Positions 19,274-27,423 of a DNA stretch of 64,000 nt are shown in pieces. The position numbers were made by a program, and so were the translations under genes. Numbering within the stretch: position 1 is the first letter of the stretch; every line of letters starts with the position of its first letter. Source of the stretch: Caldifarciminota bacterium (GTDB lineage: Bacteria; Hydrothermota; Tepidihabitantia; Tepidihabitantales; Tepidihabitantaceae); contig JAOABP010000005.1 of assembly GCA_026418295.1 (NCBI GenBank), forward strand, positions 36,864 through 100,863. The letters run 5' to 3'. A model generated the notes under the pieces. That model saw only the letters and a list, made by a program, of their open reading frames with translations, had not been told where the DNA came from and made no database searches.

Positions 19274-21610
19274 ATGTCCGATTTTCTGACCGAGGCGGAT
19301 ACAAGAGCAAAGCTGATTGACCCGGTTTTACATCAGAAGGGCTGGACTGAAGATTTAATCCGACGGGAGGAAAGGCCTGGTGGAATTGAAGTTATTGATG
19401 GCAAGCCCAGAAAAAAAGGTCAGGGGAGGACCGATTATATTCTCCGCATCCGGGTGAATATCGCCAGTCAGCCGGTGGCGGTTGCGCTCCTTGAGGCGAA
19501 GAGAAGTTCTGAACCGCCGGATAAGGGACTGGAACAGGCAAAAAGCTATGCCCGGCTCAACAATGTGCCCTTTATTTATTCTACTAACGGCTATCAGTTT
19601 GTAGAATACGACAGTTTTACCGGTTTGACATCGGCACCCCGGCTGATGGCAGATTTTCCGACTCCGGCTGAGCTCCGTCAGCGCTATGAGAAGGGGATGG
19701 GTTTTTCGCTTGAGGATGAAAGGGCAAGACCTTTACTTGTGTCCTATCCGGGTGGTGAGGCAAGCAGGAGATATTATCAGGATGCGGCGGTCCGCTCAGT
19801 TCTGGAAAAAATTGCACAGGGCAGGAAGCGACTGCTCTTGTCACTGGCAACCGGCTCAGGCAAGACCTTTATTGCGGTCCATATCCTGAAAAAGATTGCG
19901 GATGCCGGACAGCTGCGCCGGGCGCTTTTTGTCTGCGATCGGGACGAACTGCGAACCCAGGCTTTGAGTGCGTTTCAGAATGTCTTTGGTGCGGATGCGG
20001 CAGAGGTGACTACCAGTAATCCCCAGAAAAACGCCCGGATTCTTATCGCCACCTACCAGACCTTGAATGTTGCCGGTGAAACCGATGATGCCAAGTTCTT
20101 TATGGAAAACTATCCGGAAAACTACTTCAGCCATATTGTGATTGATGAGTGTCATCGCAGCGCCTGGGGAAAATGGAGCATCATCCTAAAACGCAATCCT
20201 GAAGCGGTGCAGATCGGCCTGACCGCCACCCCGCGCTACTGGGAAGGCGGTAATGAGGAGGAACGAAAACAGGATGAGGAGATTACTGCTAACAACCTGC
20301 AATATTTCGGTGAGCCGGTATACGAATATGATATGGCACAGGGCATCGAGGATGGGTATCTTCCTGCCTGCGAAATTGTGGTGCGGGAAATAAATCTGGA
20401 TCTTTCCGGTATCAGTCAGGAGGATATTGAGGGCAAAGAGGCAAGGGATGCCTTTACCGGTGAACAGGTAAGCGCGGACGAAACCCGCCCTTATTACACT
20501 GCACCTACATTTGAAGATAAGATTCAACTGCCCGACCGGGTGAAGGCGATGTGCAGAGACCTGTTTGAGATGCTGCTTCAGACCGGCGGTCCGTATCAGA
20601 AAACGGTTATCTTCTGTGTCCGGGACAGCCATGCCGATGCGGTGGCGGCAGAAATGAACAACCTCTATGCGGAATGGTGTGTCCGCAACAACGAGAAACG
20701 GCTTGAGCCCTATGCCTTCAAATGCACCGCAGCAGCCGAAGGCTCAAAATACATTGCCGACCTGCGCGGTTCCGAGAGAAGTCACTTCATCGCTACCACT
20801 GTTGATCTGATCACTACCGGGGTTGATGTGCCGATTTTGCGCAATGTGGTGTTTTTCAAGTATGTCCGCTCGCCGATTGCCTTCCATCAGATGCTGGGCA
20901 GAGGCTCCAGAATTCATCTGCCGACAAACAAGCTGATGTTCCGGGTATATGACTACACCAATGCCACCCGGCTTTTAGGCAAACCGTTTTCGGTCCGTCA
21001 TTATCCGAGCCGTGAGCGGGAGAGCAGGGATGAGCACGAAAAGGAGCGAGTCATCCGGGTGGAGGGGTTTGATGTCCATATCAATCCTGCCGGCACTTAT
21101 ATTGTTACGCGGGATAAGGACGGGATGAAAAAGGTAACAGTTGAGGAGTACCGGCAGATGGTTGCGGAGCGATTAAAACAGGAGGCACCGACCCTTGATA
21201 CCCTGCGTGAGCTCTGGATTGAACCACAGAAACGCAGGAATCTGATTGACAAACTGCCGGATGATGGAGCAGGTCTGCGGCTGCTGCGGGAACTGATGGC
21301 GCGCAAGGATTACGACCTTTACGATATTCTCGCCGAGATTGCCTACGGGATGGCACCCAAGACCCTGCAGGAGAGGGTTGATGCACTGGAATACAAACAC
21401 CGGGACTGGCTGAACCGGTTGTCATCGCAGGCGCGGGAAACATTGCTTGCCATTGCCCGGCAGTTTATTCACGGCGGCACGGAGGAGCTGGAAAACCGGC
21501 GCATCTTTGACATTCTTAGAAAAGAAGGATTCAATGTGGACGCATTAAAGGAAATCGGCGAGCCCAGGGAGATTATTACTGAAGCCAAGCGAAGGCTATT
21601 TGCGGCATGA
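19274..21610 (+). CDS. hsdR: Type I restriction endonuclease subunit R
   Basis: The DNA-translocating and cleaving subunit of a Type I R-M complex. Of its 778 residues the N-terminus carries the PD-(D/E)xK nuclease (Asp54 in GRTDYIL, Glu74-Ala-Lys76 in LLEAKRSS). A superfamily 2 helicase follows: Walker A LATGSGKTFI (about 191-200), DECH (291-294), TATPRYWEGG, then motif VI in HQMLGRGSR. The C-terminal helical region would bind HsdM. It is shorter than EcoKI-type HsdR (over 1000 residues) and resembles the EcoEI-like subgroup. The TGA stop overlaps an ATG (ATGA) that opens a very small frame before the next gene. It leads a five-gene operon in the unusual order R, HEPN, S, HEPN-like, M. Confidence 0.94.
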   Translation: MSDFLTEADTRAKLIDPVLHQKGWTEDLIRREERPGGIEVIDGKPRKKGQGRTDYILRIRVNIASQPVAVALLEAKRSSEPPDKGLEQAKSYARLNNVPFIYSTNGYQFVEYDSFTGLTSAPRLMADFPTPAELRQRYEKGMGFSLEDERARPLLVSYPGGEASRRYYQDAAVRSVLEKIAQGRKRLLLSLATGSGKTFIAVHILKKIADAGQLRRALFVCDRDELRTQALSAFQNVFGADAAEVTTSNPQKNARILIATYQTLNVAGETDDAKFFMENYPENYFSHIVIDECHRSAWGKWSIILKRNPEAVQIGLTATPRYWEGGNEEERKQDEEITANNLQYFGEPVYEYDMAQGIEDGYLPACEIVVREINLDLSGISQEDIEGKEARDAFTGEQVSADETRPYYTAPTFEDKIQLPDRVKAMCRDLFEMLLQTGGPYQKTVIFCVRDSHADAVAAEMNNLYAEWCVRNNEKRLEPYAFKCTAAAEGSKYIADLRGSERSHFIATTVDLITTGVDVPILRNVVFFKYVRSPIAFHQMLGRGSRIHLPTNKLMFRVYDYTNATRLLGKPFSVRHYPSRERESRDEHEKERVIRVEGFDVHINPAGTYIVTRDKDGMKKVTVEEYRQMVAERLKQEAPTLDTLRELWIEPQKRRNLIDKLPDDGAGLRLLRELMARKDYDLYDILAEIAYGMAPKTLQERVDALEYKHRDWLNRLSSQARETLLAIARQFIHGGTEELENRRIFDILRKEGFNVDALKEIGEPREIITEAKRRLFAA

Positions 21611-21684
21611 GGAAGATATCACTACGAGGTTTGAAATTTATGGACTATGTAAACAGCCAAAAAGGAGGAGGTAGGTTAAGATGA
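21607..21684 (+). CDS. Small ORF (25 codons) coupled to hsdR; doubtful
   Basis: The ATG overlaps the hsdR stop (ATGA) and the TGA overlaps the ATG of a second tiny frame (21681-21704, seven codons, encoding MREMCKT). That second stop in turn overlaps the ATG of the HEPN gene. The chain hsdR-25 codons-7 codons-HEPN would let ribosomes pass from one gene to the next. The AAAGGAGGAGG inside this frame at about 21660-21670 is the best ribosome-binding site in the gap. The peptides resemble nothing I know; their role, if any, is coupling. Confidence 0.3.
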   Translation: MRKISLRGLKFMDYVNSQKGGGRLR

Positions 21685-21700
21685 GGGAGATGTGTAAAAC

Positions 21701-22558
21701 ATGAAAAAATTAGATCCTTCAACACTCGAAGCATTAGCAGAACTGATATGTGGAGATAACAAACCTTGGTATAGAAAAGGTTGGCAACTGCCTATTTTCT
21801 TCAGAAATGCGGGATTGAATTGTACTGTCAATGAGGATGATGATAACTATTCCAGAAAACAGTTTGCTCTTAAAAAATTACAAGAATACAATAAAAATCC
21901 AGCAGAGATAGAAAAGGTTATTAAGAGGATAGCAGACCCGAAAGAATACAGAGGAGATCAAGAAACTGTAAATAATATAATAACAGAATTAAACAAGATT
22001 CTATTTTGGGAGGGTTTAAAGGTGGAGTTAGAAGCTGCGAGTCCTCAAATTAAAGAAATACCCCCTGGTTTGGTAGACCCAGAAAAAGAAACTTTTCGAG
22101 GGTTTTATATTCCTGATGTTTCAAAAATAATTAAGGATCAATCATTGGAAAATATTCTACTTAACAGAATGAACGAGGCTTTAAAGTGTATTAATAACGG
22201 AGCGTATCTTTCCGCCATAATTATGATGGGGAGTTTTTTGGAAGGTGTTTTACTTGCAGTTCTTAACGAAAATCCCAGAGAAGCAAATACAGCCCAAAAA
22301 GCTCCCAAAGATTCGACAAGTCATATCAAGAAATTCCGGGATTGGACACTCAGCGAGATGATAGATGTGGCGCATGAAAGGGGATGGATTAAGGACGATG
22401 TTAGAAAGTTTAGTCATGCTTTAAGGGACTACAGGAATATGGTCCATCCCTGGCATCAAAAGGAAATGAATGAAAATCCCGACAAAGATACATGCAAAAT
22501 CTGCTGGCAAGTAGTAGCAGCTGCGATAAATAATTTAGTAAGTTCTCTCGGGGATTAA
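21701..22558 (+). CDS. AbiJ-like HEPN-domain protein embedded in the hsd operon
   Basis: A 285-residue protein. Residues 1-105 resemble the N-terminal modules fused to HEPN domains in AbiJ-type abortive infection proteins (LEALAELICGDNKPWYRKG, then a KKLQEYNKNPAEIEKVIKRI helix). The C-terminus (about 150-280) is all-helical and ends with ALRDYRNMVHPWHQ, in which Arg242 and His249 form the Rx4-6H motif of HEPN ribonucleases. HEPN toxins usually cleave RNA as dimers. The gene is AT-rich, unlike hsdR before it, suggesting separate acquisition. It is coupled through two tiny frames to hsdR and ends one base before hsdS. A suicide-type defence role, triggered when R-M fails, is inference, by analogy with PrrC and RloC encoded with Type I systems. 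The family assignment needs a profile search. Confidence 0.65.
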   Translation: MKKLDPSTLEALAELICGDNKPWYRKGWQLPIFFRNAGLNCTVNEDDDNYSRKQFALKKLQEYNKNPAEIEKVIKRIADPKEYRGDQETVNNIITELNKILFWEGLKVELEAASPQIKEIPPGLVDPEKETFRGFYIPDVSKIIKDQSLENILLNRMNEALKCINNGAYLSAIIMMGSFLEGVLLAVLNENPREANTAQKAPKDSTSHIKKFRDWTLSEMIDVAHERGWIKDDVRKFSHALRDYRNMVHPWHQKEMNENPDKDTCKICWQVVAAAINNLVSSLGD

Positions 22559-22559
22559 A

Positions 22560-23756
22560 ATGCCCGAAATCCATAAGTTACCCGAAGGATGGAAATTAAC
22601 AAAGATATCTGAGGTTTGTGAGATAAATCCACGGATTCCGAAGGAATTTCAGCGGCTACCAGAGGCGTTAACCACGTTTGTTCCTATGGCTGCGGTAGAT
22701 GAAAAAACTGGGAGTATTTTGAACGCCAAAACTGTGCCGTATCACAAAGTAGCAAAGGGCTATACATACTTTGAGGAAAACGATGTTTTATTTGCAAAGA
22801 TTACTCCATGTATGCAGAATGGGAAACACGCTATAGCGCGAGATCTTATTGACGGCATAGGCTTCGGCTCAACTGAATTTCATGTATTGCGCCCTAAAAG
22901 GGATAAAGTTATCCCCGAATGGATCTGGTATTTCATTCGGCAACCATGTTTTCTTCGAGAAGCAGCAGCATATTTCACCGGAGCTGTCGGCCAGCAAAGA
23001 GTGCCTGAATACTTTCTTTCCCAATATGTTATCCCACTCCCGCCTCTGTCCGTCCAGCAGCGAATTGTGGCGAAAGTTAAGGAGTTGATGGATGATGTTG
23101 AAAAGGCAAGAACCGCCTGCGAGAGACAGCTGGAGGCGGTAAAGGCACTGCCCGCCGCCTACCTCCGCCAGGTCTTTGAATCCGAAGAGGCGAAAAAGTG
23201 GGAAAGAAAAAGGCTGGGTGAGGTGTGTGAGGTTACTATGGGGCAATCACCACCAGGGCATACATATAGCGATACTCCCATAGGTTTGCCATTCTTCCAA
23301 GGAAAAGCAGATTTTGGGGGCTACTTTCCTACTGTTAGAGTATGGTGTTCTCACCCCATAAAAATTGCCGAAGAGGGAGATGTTTTGATATCCGTTCGTG
23401 CGCCTGTGGGGCCTGTTAATATGAGTAACTTAAAGTGTTGCATTGGCCGTGGGCTTGCAGCGATTAGATGTAGAAATAATCCTCTGAACTGGTATGTTTT
23501 CTGGTATCTTCGGTTTCTTGAACCTCAGATGTCTTTAGTTGGGAGCGGTAGCACATTTAATGCTGTTACCTATGAGGAGCTTTACGAGATTAGCATCCCC
23601 CTTCCGCCTCTCTCCGTGCAGCAGCGGATTGTGGCAGAACTTAGAGAGAAGATGGCAGAAGTTGAGAAGTTACGCCAGACGATAGAAAAACAACTGGAGA
23701 CGATCAACGCCCTGCCTCAGGCAATTTTAAGAAAGGCTTTCCGGGGGGAGCTGTGA
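22560..23756 (+). CDS. hsdS: Type I restriction-modification specificity subunit S
   Basis: Recognises the bipartite DNA target for methylation and cleavage. The 398 residues form two halves: target-recognition domain 1 (about 1-155), a helical spacer (about 156-215), target-recognition domain 2 and a second helical spacer. The two spacers start with the same block, PLPPLSVQQRIVA, and continue as long coiled helices ending in ALPAAYLRQVF and ALPQAILRKAF. The spacers are GC-rich like the host, and the recognition domains are AT-rich. The chain is complete. Its GTGA overlap with the next gene, and the one-base gap to the previous gene, place it firmly in the operon. Confidence 0.93.
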   Translation: MPEIHKLPEGWKLTKISEVCEINPRIPKEFQRLPEALTTFVPMAAVDEKTGSILNAKTVPYHKVAKGYTYFEENDVLFAKITPCMQNGKHAIARDLIDGIGFGSTEFHVLRPKRDKVIPEWIWYFIRQPCFLREAAAYFTGAVGQQRVPEYFLSQYVIPLPPLSVQQRIVAKVKELMDDVEKARTACERQLEAVKALPAAYLRQVFESEEAKKWERKRLGEVCEVTMGQSPPGHTYSDTPIGLPFFQGKADFGGYFPTVRVWCSHPIKIAEEGDVLISVRAPVGPVNMSNLKCCIGRGLAAIRCRNNPLNWYVFWYLRFLEPQMSLVGSGSTFNAVTYEELYEISIPLPPLSVQQRIVAELREKMAEVEKLRQTIEKQLETINALPQAILRKAFRGEL

Positions 23757-24766
23757 ATTACCACGGGTCTTATCGACGTCTGCTTCAAAACAGCATTTCC
23801 GCCTTTGTTTCTGCTATAGAAATTTATAATAAACCCAAGTTTTTTTATCGAGAAGAGTGTTTTGTTATACTTTTGTTAAATTCTTATGAGCTACTGTTTA
23901 AGGCGTTACTTTCGCGTAAAGGTCAGTCAATTTTTTATAGAAAGAAATACAGACAGCCGTATAGAACACTATCTTTGAATGATGCATTTAATAAAGCTCA
24001 AAGATATTTTCCAGACGATATAGATCCTCTTCCTATTCGTAAAAACCTCGATCTTTTAAGCACCTATAGAGATAACGCAGTTCACTTTTATAACCAAAAA
24101 GGGTTTGAAGTGGTGATTTATGCTCTTGCACAGACTGCCATAATTAATTACAAAGATCTTTTGCTTCGCTGCTTCGGAAAGGATTTGGCAGACGAAATTA
24201 ATTGGGCATTGTTACCTATAGGTACGAGCCCGCCAGTTGACCCAATACAATATATTTCAAGTTTATCGGCAACTAAAAGCAAAACTTCCCCGGCAGTAAG
24301 TCAATTCATTTCAGAGTTGAAATCGTCGATTGAAGAAGTAGAGAAGTTAGGTAAAGATATCGGGCGCGTAGTTACGATTTTTGAAGTGAAGTTAGAATCG
24401 GTCAAGAAGATCACCGCAGCGGATATTGTCATTGGAGTTGAAAGATCACAGGACAAAGACGGACCACTTGCTATAGTAAAGACTATCGACCCCAATGTTT
24501 CACATCCTCTTCGGAGAAAAGATATTGTTCTAAAAATAGGACATATTCATGGCATTAAATTTACTAGCTATGTATTTGATGCTGTGGTATGGAGATATAA
24601 TTTAAAAGCAGACCCCATCTATTGCTGGAAAGCAACAGAAGGAATACTAACGCGGTATTCGCCCACTATTATAACCCGAATAAAACAGCTAAGTAAAAAT
24701 GATGTGGTCCATGCAATTGAAGATTACCGCGAGCGAATGCGTAAAAAACGATGTCAAAATAATTAG
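23753..24766 (+). CDS. DUF3644-like protein with HEPN-type motif, between hsdS and hsdM
   Basis: A 337-residue protein with a helical N-terminal half: SYRRLLQNSISAFVSAIEIY, then FVILLLNSYELLFKALL, and YRDNAVHFY, in which Arg106 and His111 make a perfect Rx4H HEPN motif. This start (SAIEIYNKP..YREE.F..LLLNS.ELL.KA) matches my recollection of DUF3644, often found in restriction and other defence loci. The C-terminal half has an acidic helix and a beta-rich part I do not recognise. The gene is strongly AT-rich (many TTT, AAA and ATA codons), unlike the flanking hsdM. The GTG start overlaps the hsdS stop. The probable activity is RNA cleavage or RNA binding, and this is inference. Confidence 0.65.
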   Translation: MNYHGSYRRLLQNSISAFVSAIEIYNKPKFFYREECFVILLLNSYELLFKALLSRKGQSIFYRKKYRQPYRTLSLNDAFNKAQRYFPDDIDPLPIRKNLDLLSTYRDNAVHFYNQKGFEVVIYALAQTAIINYKDLLLRCFGKDLADEINWALLPIGTSPPVDPIQYISSLSATKSKTSPAVSQFISELKSSIEEVEKLGKDIGRVVTIFEVKLESVKKITAADIVIGVERSQDKDGPLAIVKTIDPNVSHPLRRKDIVLKIGHIHGIKFTSYVFDAVVWRYNLKADPIYCWKATEGILTRYSPTIITRIKQLSKNDVVHAIEDYRERMRKKRCQNN

Positions 24767-24777
24767 AAAGGAGTAGC

Positions 24778-26313
24778 GTGCGCAGCAACAATCGTAAAAT
24801 CACCACACCGCAATCCTTGAATGCCTATATCAAATCCATCTGTGATATTATGCGCCGGTCGGGGAGGGCGGGTGCTCTGGAGTATGTGCCGGAGCTGACC
24901 TGGATGCTTTTTCTGAAGATTCTGGATGAACGGGAGCAGCGGGAAGCCGAAGAGGCAAGGGCGCTCGGCGATACCTTCGTTCCCTCACTTGAATACCCTT
25001 ACCGCTGGCAGGACTGGGCAGCACCTGAAGGCAAGAAACGGCAGGAGTTGCAGGCGGGCACTTTTGGCGCATTTATGTCCTTTGTCAATGGTGAACTGAT
25101 TCCCCATCTGCGAAATCTCAAACACCGTCCCGGAGCGACACCACGGCAGAAGGTGATCAGCGAGGTGTTCTCTGCTACCGAGCGAACCGGCATTGATACC
25201 GCAAGAAATCTGCTGGATATTCTGGATAAGATAAATGAGCTGTCAGTAGACAGTGTTGATGAGACGCATATGTTTCCCATCTCACAGGTCTATGAGGGTC
25301 TCCTGCTGAAGATGGGGGAGAAAAATAATGATGGCGGGCAGTTTTTCACCCCGCGCGAGGTCATCCGGGTAATGGTGAAGGTAATTGACCCGCAGATCGG
25401 CGAGACTGTTTATGACCCCTGCTGTGGCACCGGCGGGTTTCTGGCGCAGGCTTATCAGTATATGAAAGAAAAGGCGAAGTCCGGTTCGGACATGGAGATT
25501 CTTAAGACCCGCACCTTTTACGGCAGGGAGAAGGATAACAAGGTTTATCCGATTGCGCTGGCAAACCTCGTGCTTCAGGGGATTGATGAACCGCATATCT
25601 GGCATGGCAATACCCTGACCGGATTGGAGGTCTACGGCGGGTTGTTTGGTGATGCGCCGGCGCTTTACGATGTTATTCTTACAAATCCTCCATTTGGCGG
25701 TAAGGAGGGCAAGGATGCCCAGACCCGTTTTGCCTACAAGACCAGTTCCACTCAGGTGCTTTTTCTCCAGCATGTGATTGACAGCCTGAAGCCGGGGGGC
25801 AGATGCGGGATTGTGATTGATGAGGGGGTGCTGTTCCGGACAAATGAAAATGCCTTTGTTCAGACCAAGCGGAAACTGCTGAATGAATGTAACCTGTGGT
25901 GTATTGTGAGTCTTGCTCCTGGTGTTTTTATTAATGCTGGTGCGGCAAGTAAGACAAATATTTTATTTTTTACGAAAGGCGAGCCTACACGCGAGATTTG
26001 GTATTATGAGGTTTATCCTCCCGAGTGGAGAGACAGACAAGGGAGACTACGACCAGGAACTAGATTTACCATAAAATATCCTATCACTGCAAAGCACTTT
26101 GAGGAGTTTTTCCGCCTGCTGCCGGAGCGTGGTATCAGTGAGCGTTCGTGGCGGGTGTCAATTGAAGAGATTGAGGCGAAGGGTTATGATCTGAAGGCGG
26201 TCAATCCGAACCGGAAGGTTCAGGAGGATACCAGGACCCCTGAGGAACTGCTGGAAGTAATCCGGTCTCAGGCAGAGGAGATTCTGAGAATTACCAGCCG
26301 GCTAAATTTCTGA
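24778..26313 (+). CDS. hsdM: Type I restriction-modification DNA methyltransferase subunit M
   Basis: An N6-adenine methyltransferase that pairs with HsdS to protect host DNA. The 511 residues show the N-terminal helical domain (LTWMLFLKILDEREQ), GGQFFTPREVI (about 187-197), the AdoMet-binding motif DPCCGTGGFL (213-222) and catalytic motif IV NPPF (303-306). The GTG start has an AAAGGAG site five bases away. hsdM is last in this operon, whereas it is usually first. Codon choice changes for about 200 bases near 25895-26095 (AT-rich codons), while the rest is host-like; this may be a recombined patch. Confidence 0.95.
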   Translation: MRSNNRKITTPQSLNAYIKSICDIMRRSGRAGALEYVPELTWMLFLKILDEREQREAEEARALGDTFVPSLEYPYRWQDWAAPEGKKRQELQAGTFGAFMSFVNGELIPHLRNLKHRPGATPRQKVISEVFSATERTGIDTARNLLDILDKINELSVDSVDETHMFPISQVYEGLLLKMGEKNNDGGQFFTPREVIRVMVKVIDPQIGETVYDPCCGTGGFLAQAYQYMKEKAKSGSDMEILKTRTFYGREKDNKVYPIALANLVLQGIDEPHIWHGNTLTGLEVYGGLFGDAPALYDVILTNPPFGGKEGKDAQTRFAYKTSSTQVLFLQHVIDSLKPGGRCGIVIDEGVLFRTNENAFVQTKRKLLNECNLWCIVSLAPGVFINAGAASKTNILFFTKGEPTREIWYYEVYPPEWRDRQGRLRPGTRFTIKYPITAKHFEEFFRLLPERGISERSWRVSIEEIEAKGYDLKAVNPNRKVQEDTRTPEELLEVIRSQAEEILRITSRLNF

Positions 26314-26390
26314 ACAGGCTAAATTAAAATTGCGCTCAGGATAAACGCTTTTCACAAAATTCTGTCCGGGCTTCTTGGGGCAACTTGTGC

Positions 26391-26418
26391 TTGACCGGCT
26401 GGGGTGTTATTATATGCT
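26391..26418 (+). promoter_or_regulatory. apbE promoter, leaderless type
   Basis: TTGACC (26391-26396), 16 bases, TATGCT (26413-26418), then six bases and the ATG at 26425, which should be the first base of the transcript. Confidence 0.7.
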
Positions 26419-26424
26419 ATGGTG

Positions 26425-27423
26425 ATGAGGCGGTTGTTTTCTGTTTTAGGGGTGGCGGTGCTGGTCCTTGCCGGCTGTCGGAGGCAGGCGCCGAAGAGTG
26501 ACCTGCGGAATCTGAAGAGGGTGGACACCACCGGTTCCGCATTCGGCAGTTATCTGCGGGTGCTGGCGGCAGGAAAAAATGAGGCAGCGATCCGGCGGGC
26601 GGTGGACAGCGTTTTTGTCCTCTGTGACTATTTCAACCGGCTGTGGTCGCCCTTTTCCGAGTCGAGTGAGGTGAACCGGCTGAACCGGGCAGGCAGGCTG
26701 AAGGTTTCGGAGCATACCCGCCGGCTGATTGAGCAGGGGCTGGAGTTCAGCCGGCGGACAAACGGGGCGTTTGATATCACCGTGGCACCGCTGATGCGGC
26801 TGTGGGGGTTCCGGGACCGGCGGTTCCGGGTGCCGCTGCCGGCAGAAGTTGAGGCGGTCCGGTCGTTTGTCGGTTATGAGCGGGTGCGGCTGGGTCCGGG
26901 GAATGAGGTTTTTCTTGAGCCGGGGATGGAGCTTGATCTCGGCGGTATCGCGGTCGGCTATGCCCTGGACCGGGTGGTGGAGCTGCTGAAGCGGAAGGGG
27001 GTTGAGGTCGGGCTGGTGGATGCGGGCGGTGATATTGCGGTTTTCGGCGATTTCCGGGCGGCGATCGGGGTGCAGAATCCGCGCAGTGAAGGGGTGGAGC
27101 GGGTGGTGATGGTCAGGGATGCGGTGGTTGCCACTTCGGGCGATTATCAGCAGTTTTTTGAGGTGGAGGGAAGGCGCTACAGCCATATCATGGACCCGCG
27201 CACCGGCTATCCGGCAGCGCGGTGTGTGGCGGTGACGGTTAAGGCGCCGACTGCGGTTGAGGCGGATGTGTATTCCACCGCCCTGTTTGTGATGGGTCCG
27301 GATGAGGCACGGGACTGGCTGGAGTCCCATCCGGAGGTGGCGGCGATTTTTTATGTGGTGAGCGGTGATTCGCTTCAGCAGGTGGAGTTCGGGGTCTGGT
27401 CCGATTCGGGGGCAGGAAGATGA
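26425..27423 (+). CDS. apbE: FAD:protein FMN transferase (ApbE) lipoprotein
   Basis: Attaches FMN covalently to a threonine of flavoproteins such as Rnf and Nqr subunits, outside the cytoplasmic membrane. From ATG 26425 it has 332 residues and a textbook lipoprotein leader (RRLFSVLGVAVLVLAGC, Cys18). The frame is open further upstream to 26404, but that stretch contains the -10 box. Family motifs are GSYLRVL, RTNGAFDITVAPL, LDLGGIAVGYALD (usually GGIAKG, here Val replaces Lys), VDAGGDI, ATSGDY and YSHIMDPRTGYPA. The amrS gene overlaps its stop by four bases. No Rnf or Nqr genes are in the window. Confidence 0.94.
   Translation: MRRLFSVLGVAVLVLAGCRRQAPKSDLRNLKRVDTTGSAFGSYLRVLAAGKNEAAIRRAVDSVFVLCDYFNRLWSPFSESSEVNRLNRAGRLKVSEHTRRLIEQGLEFSRRTNGAFDITVAPLMRLWGFRDRRFRVPLPAEVEAVRSFVGYERVRLGPGNEVFLEPGMELDLGGIAVGYALDRVVELLKRKGVEVGLVDAGGDIAVFGDFRAAIGVQNPRSEGVERVVMVRDAVVATSGDYQQFFEVEGRRYSHIMDPRTGYPAARCVAVTVKAPTAVEADVYSTALFVMGPDEARDWLESHPEVAAIFYVVSGDSLQQVEFGVWSDSGAGR

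Noticed and set aside
19274..26313. Mobile element carrying the R-M locus
   Set aside because: Base composition suggests import, but I see no transposase, integrase, flanking tRNA or terminal repeats.
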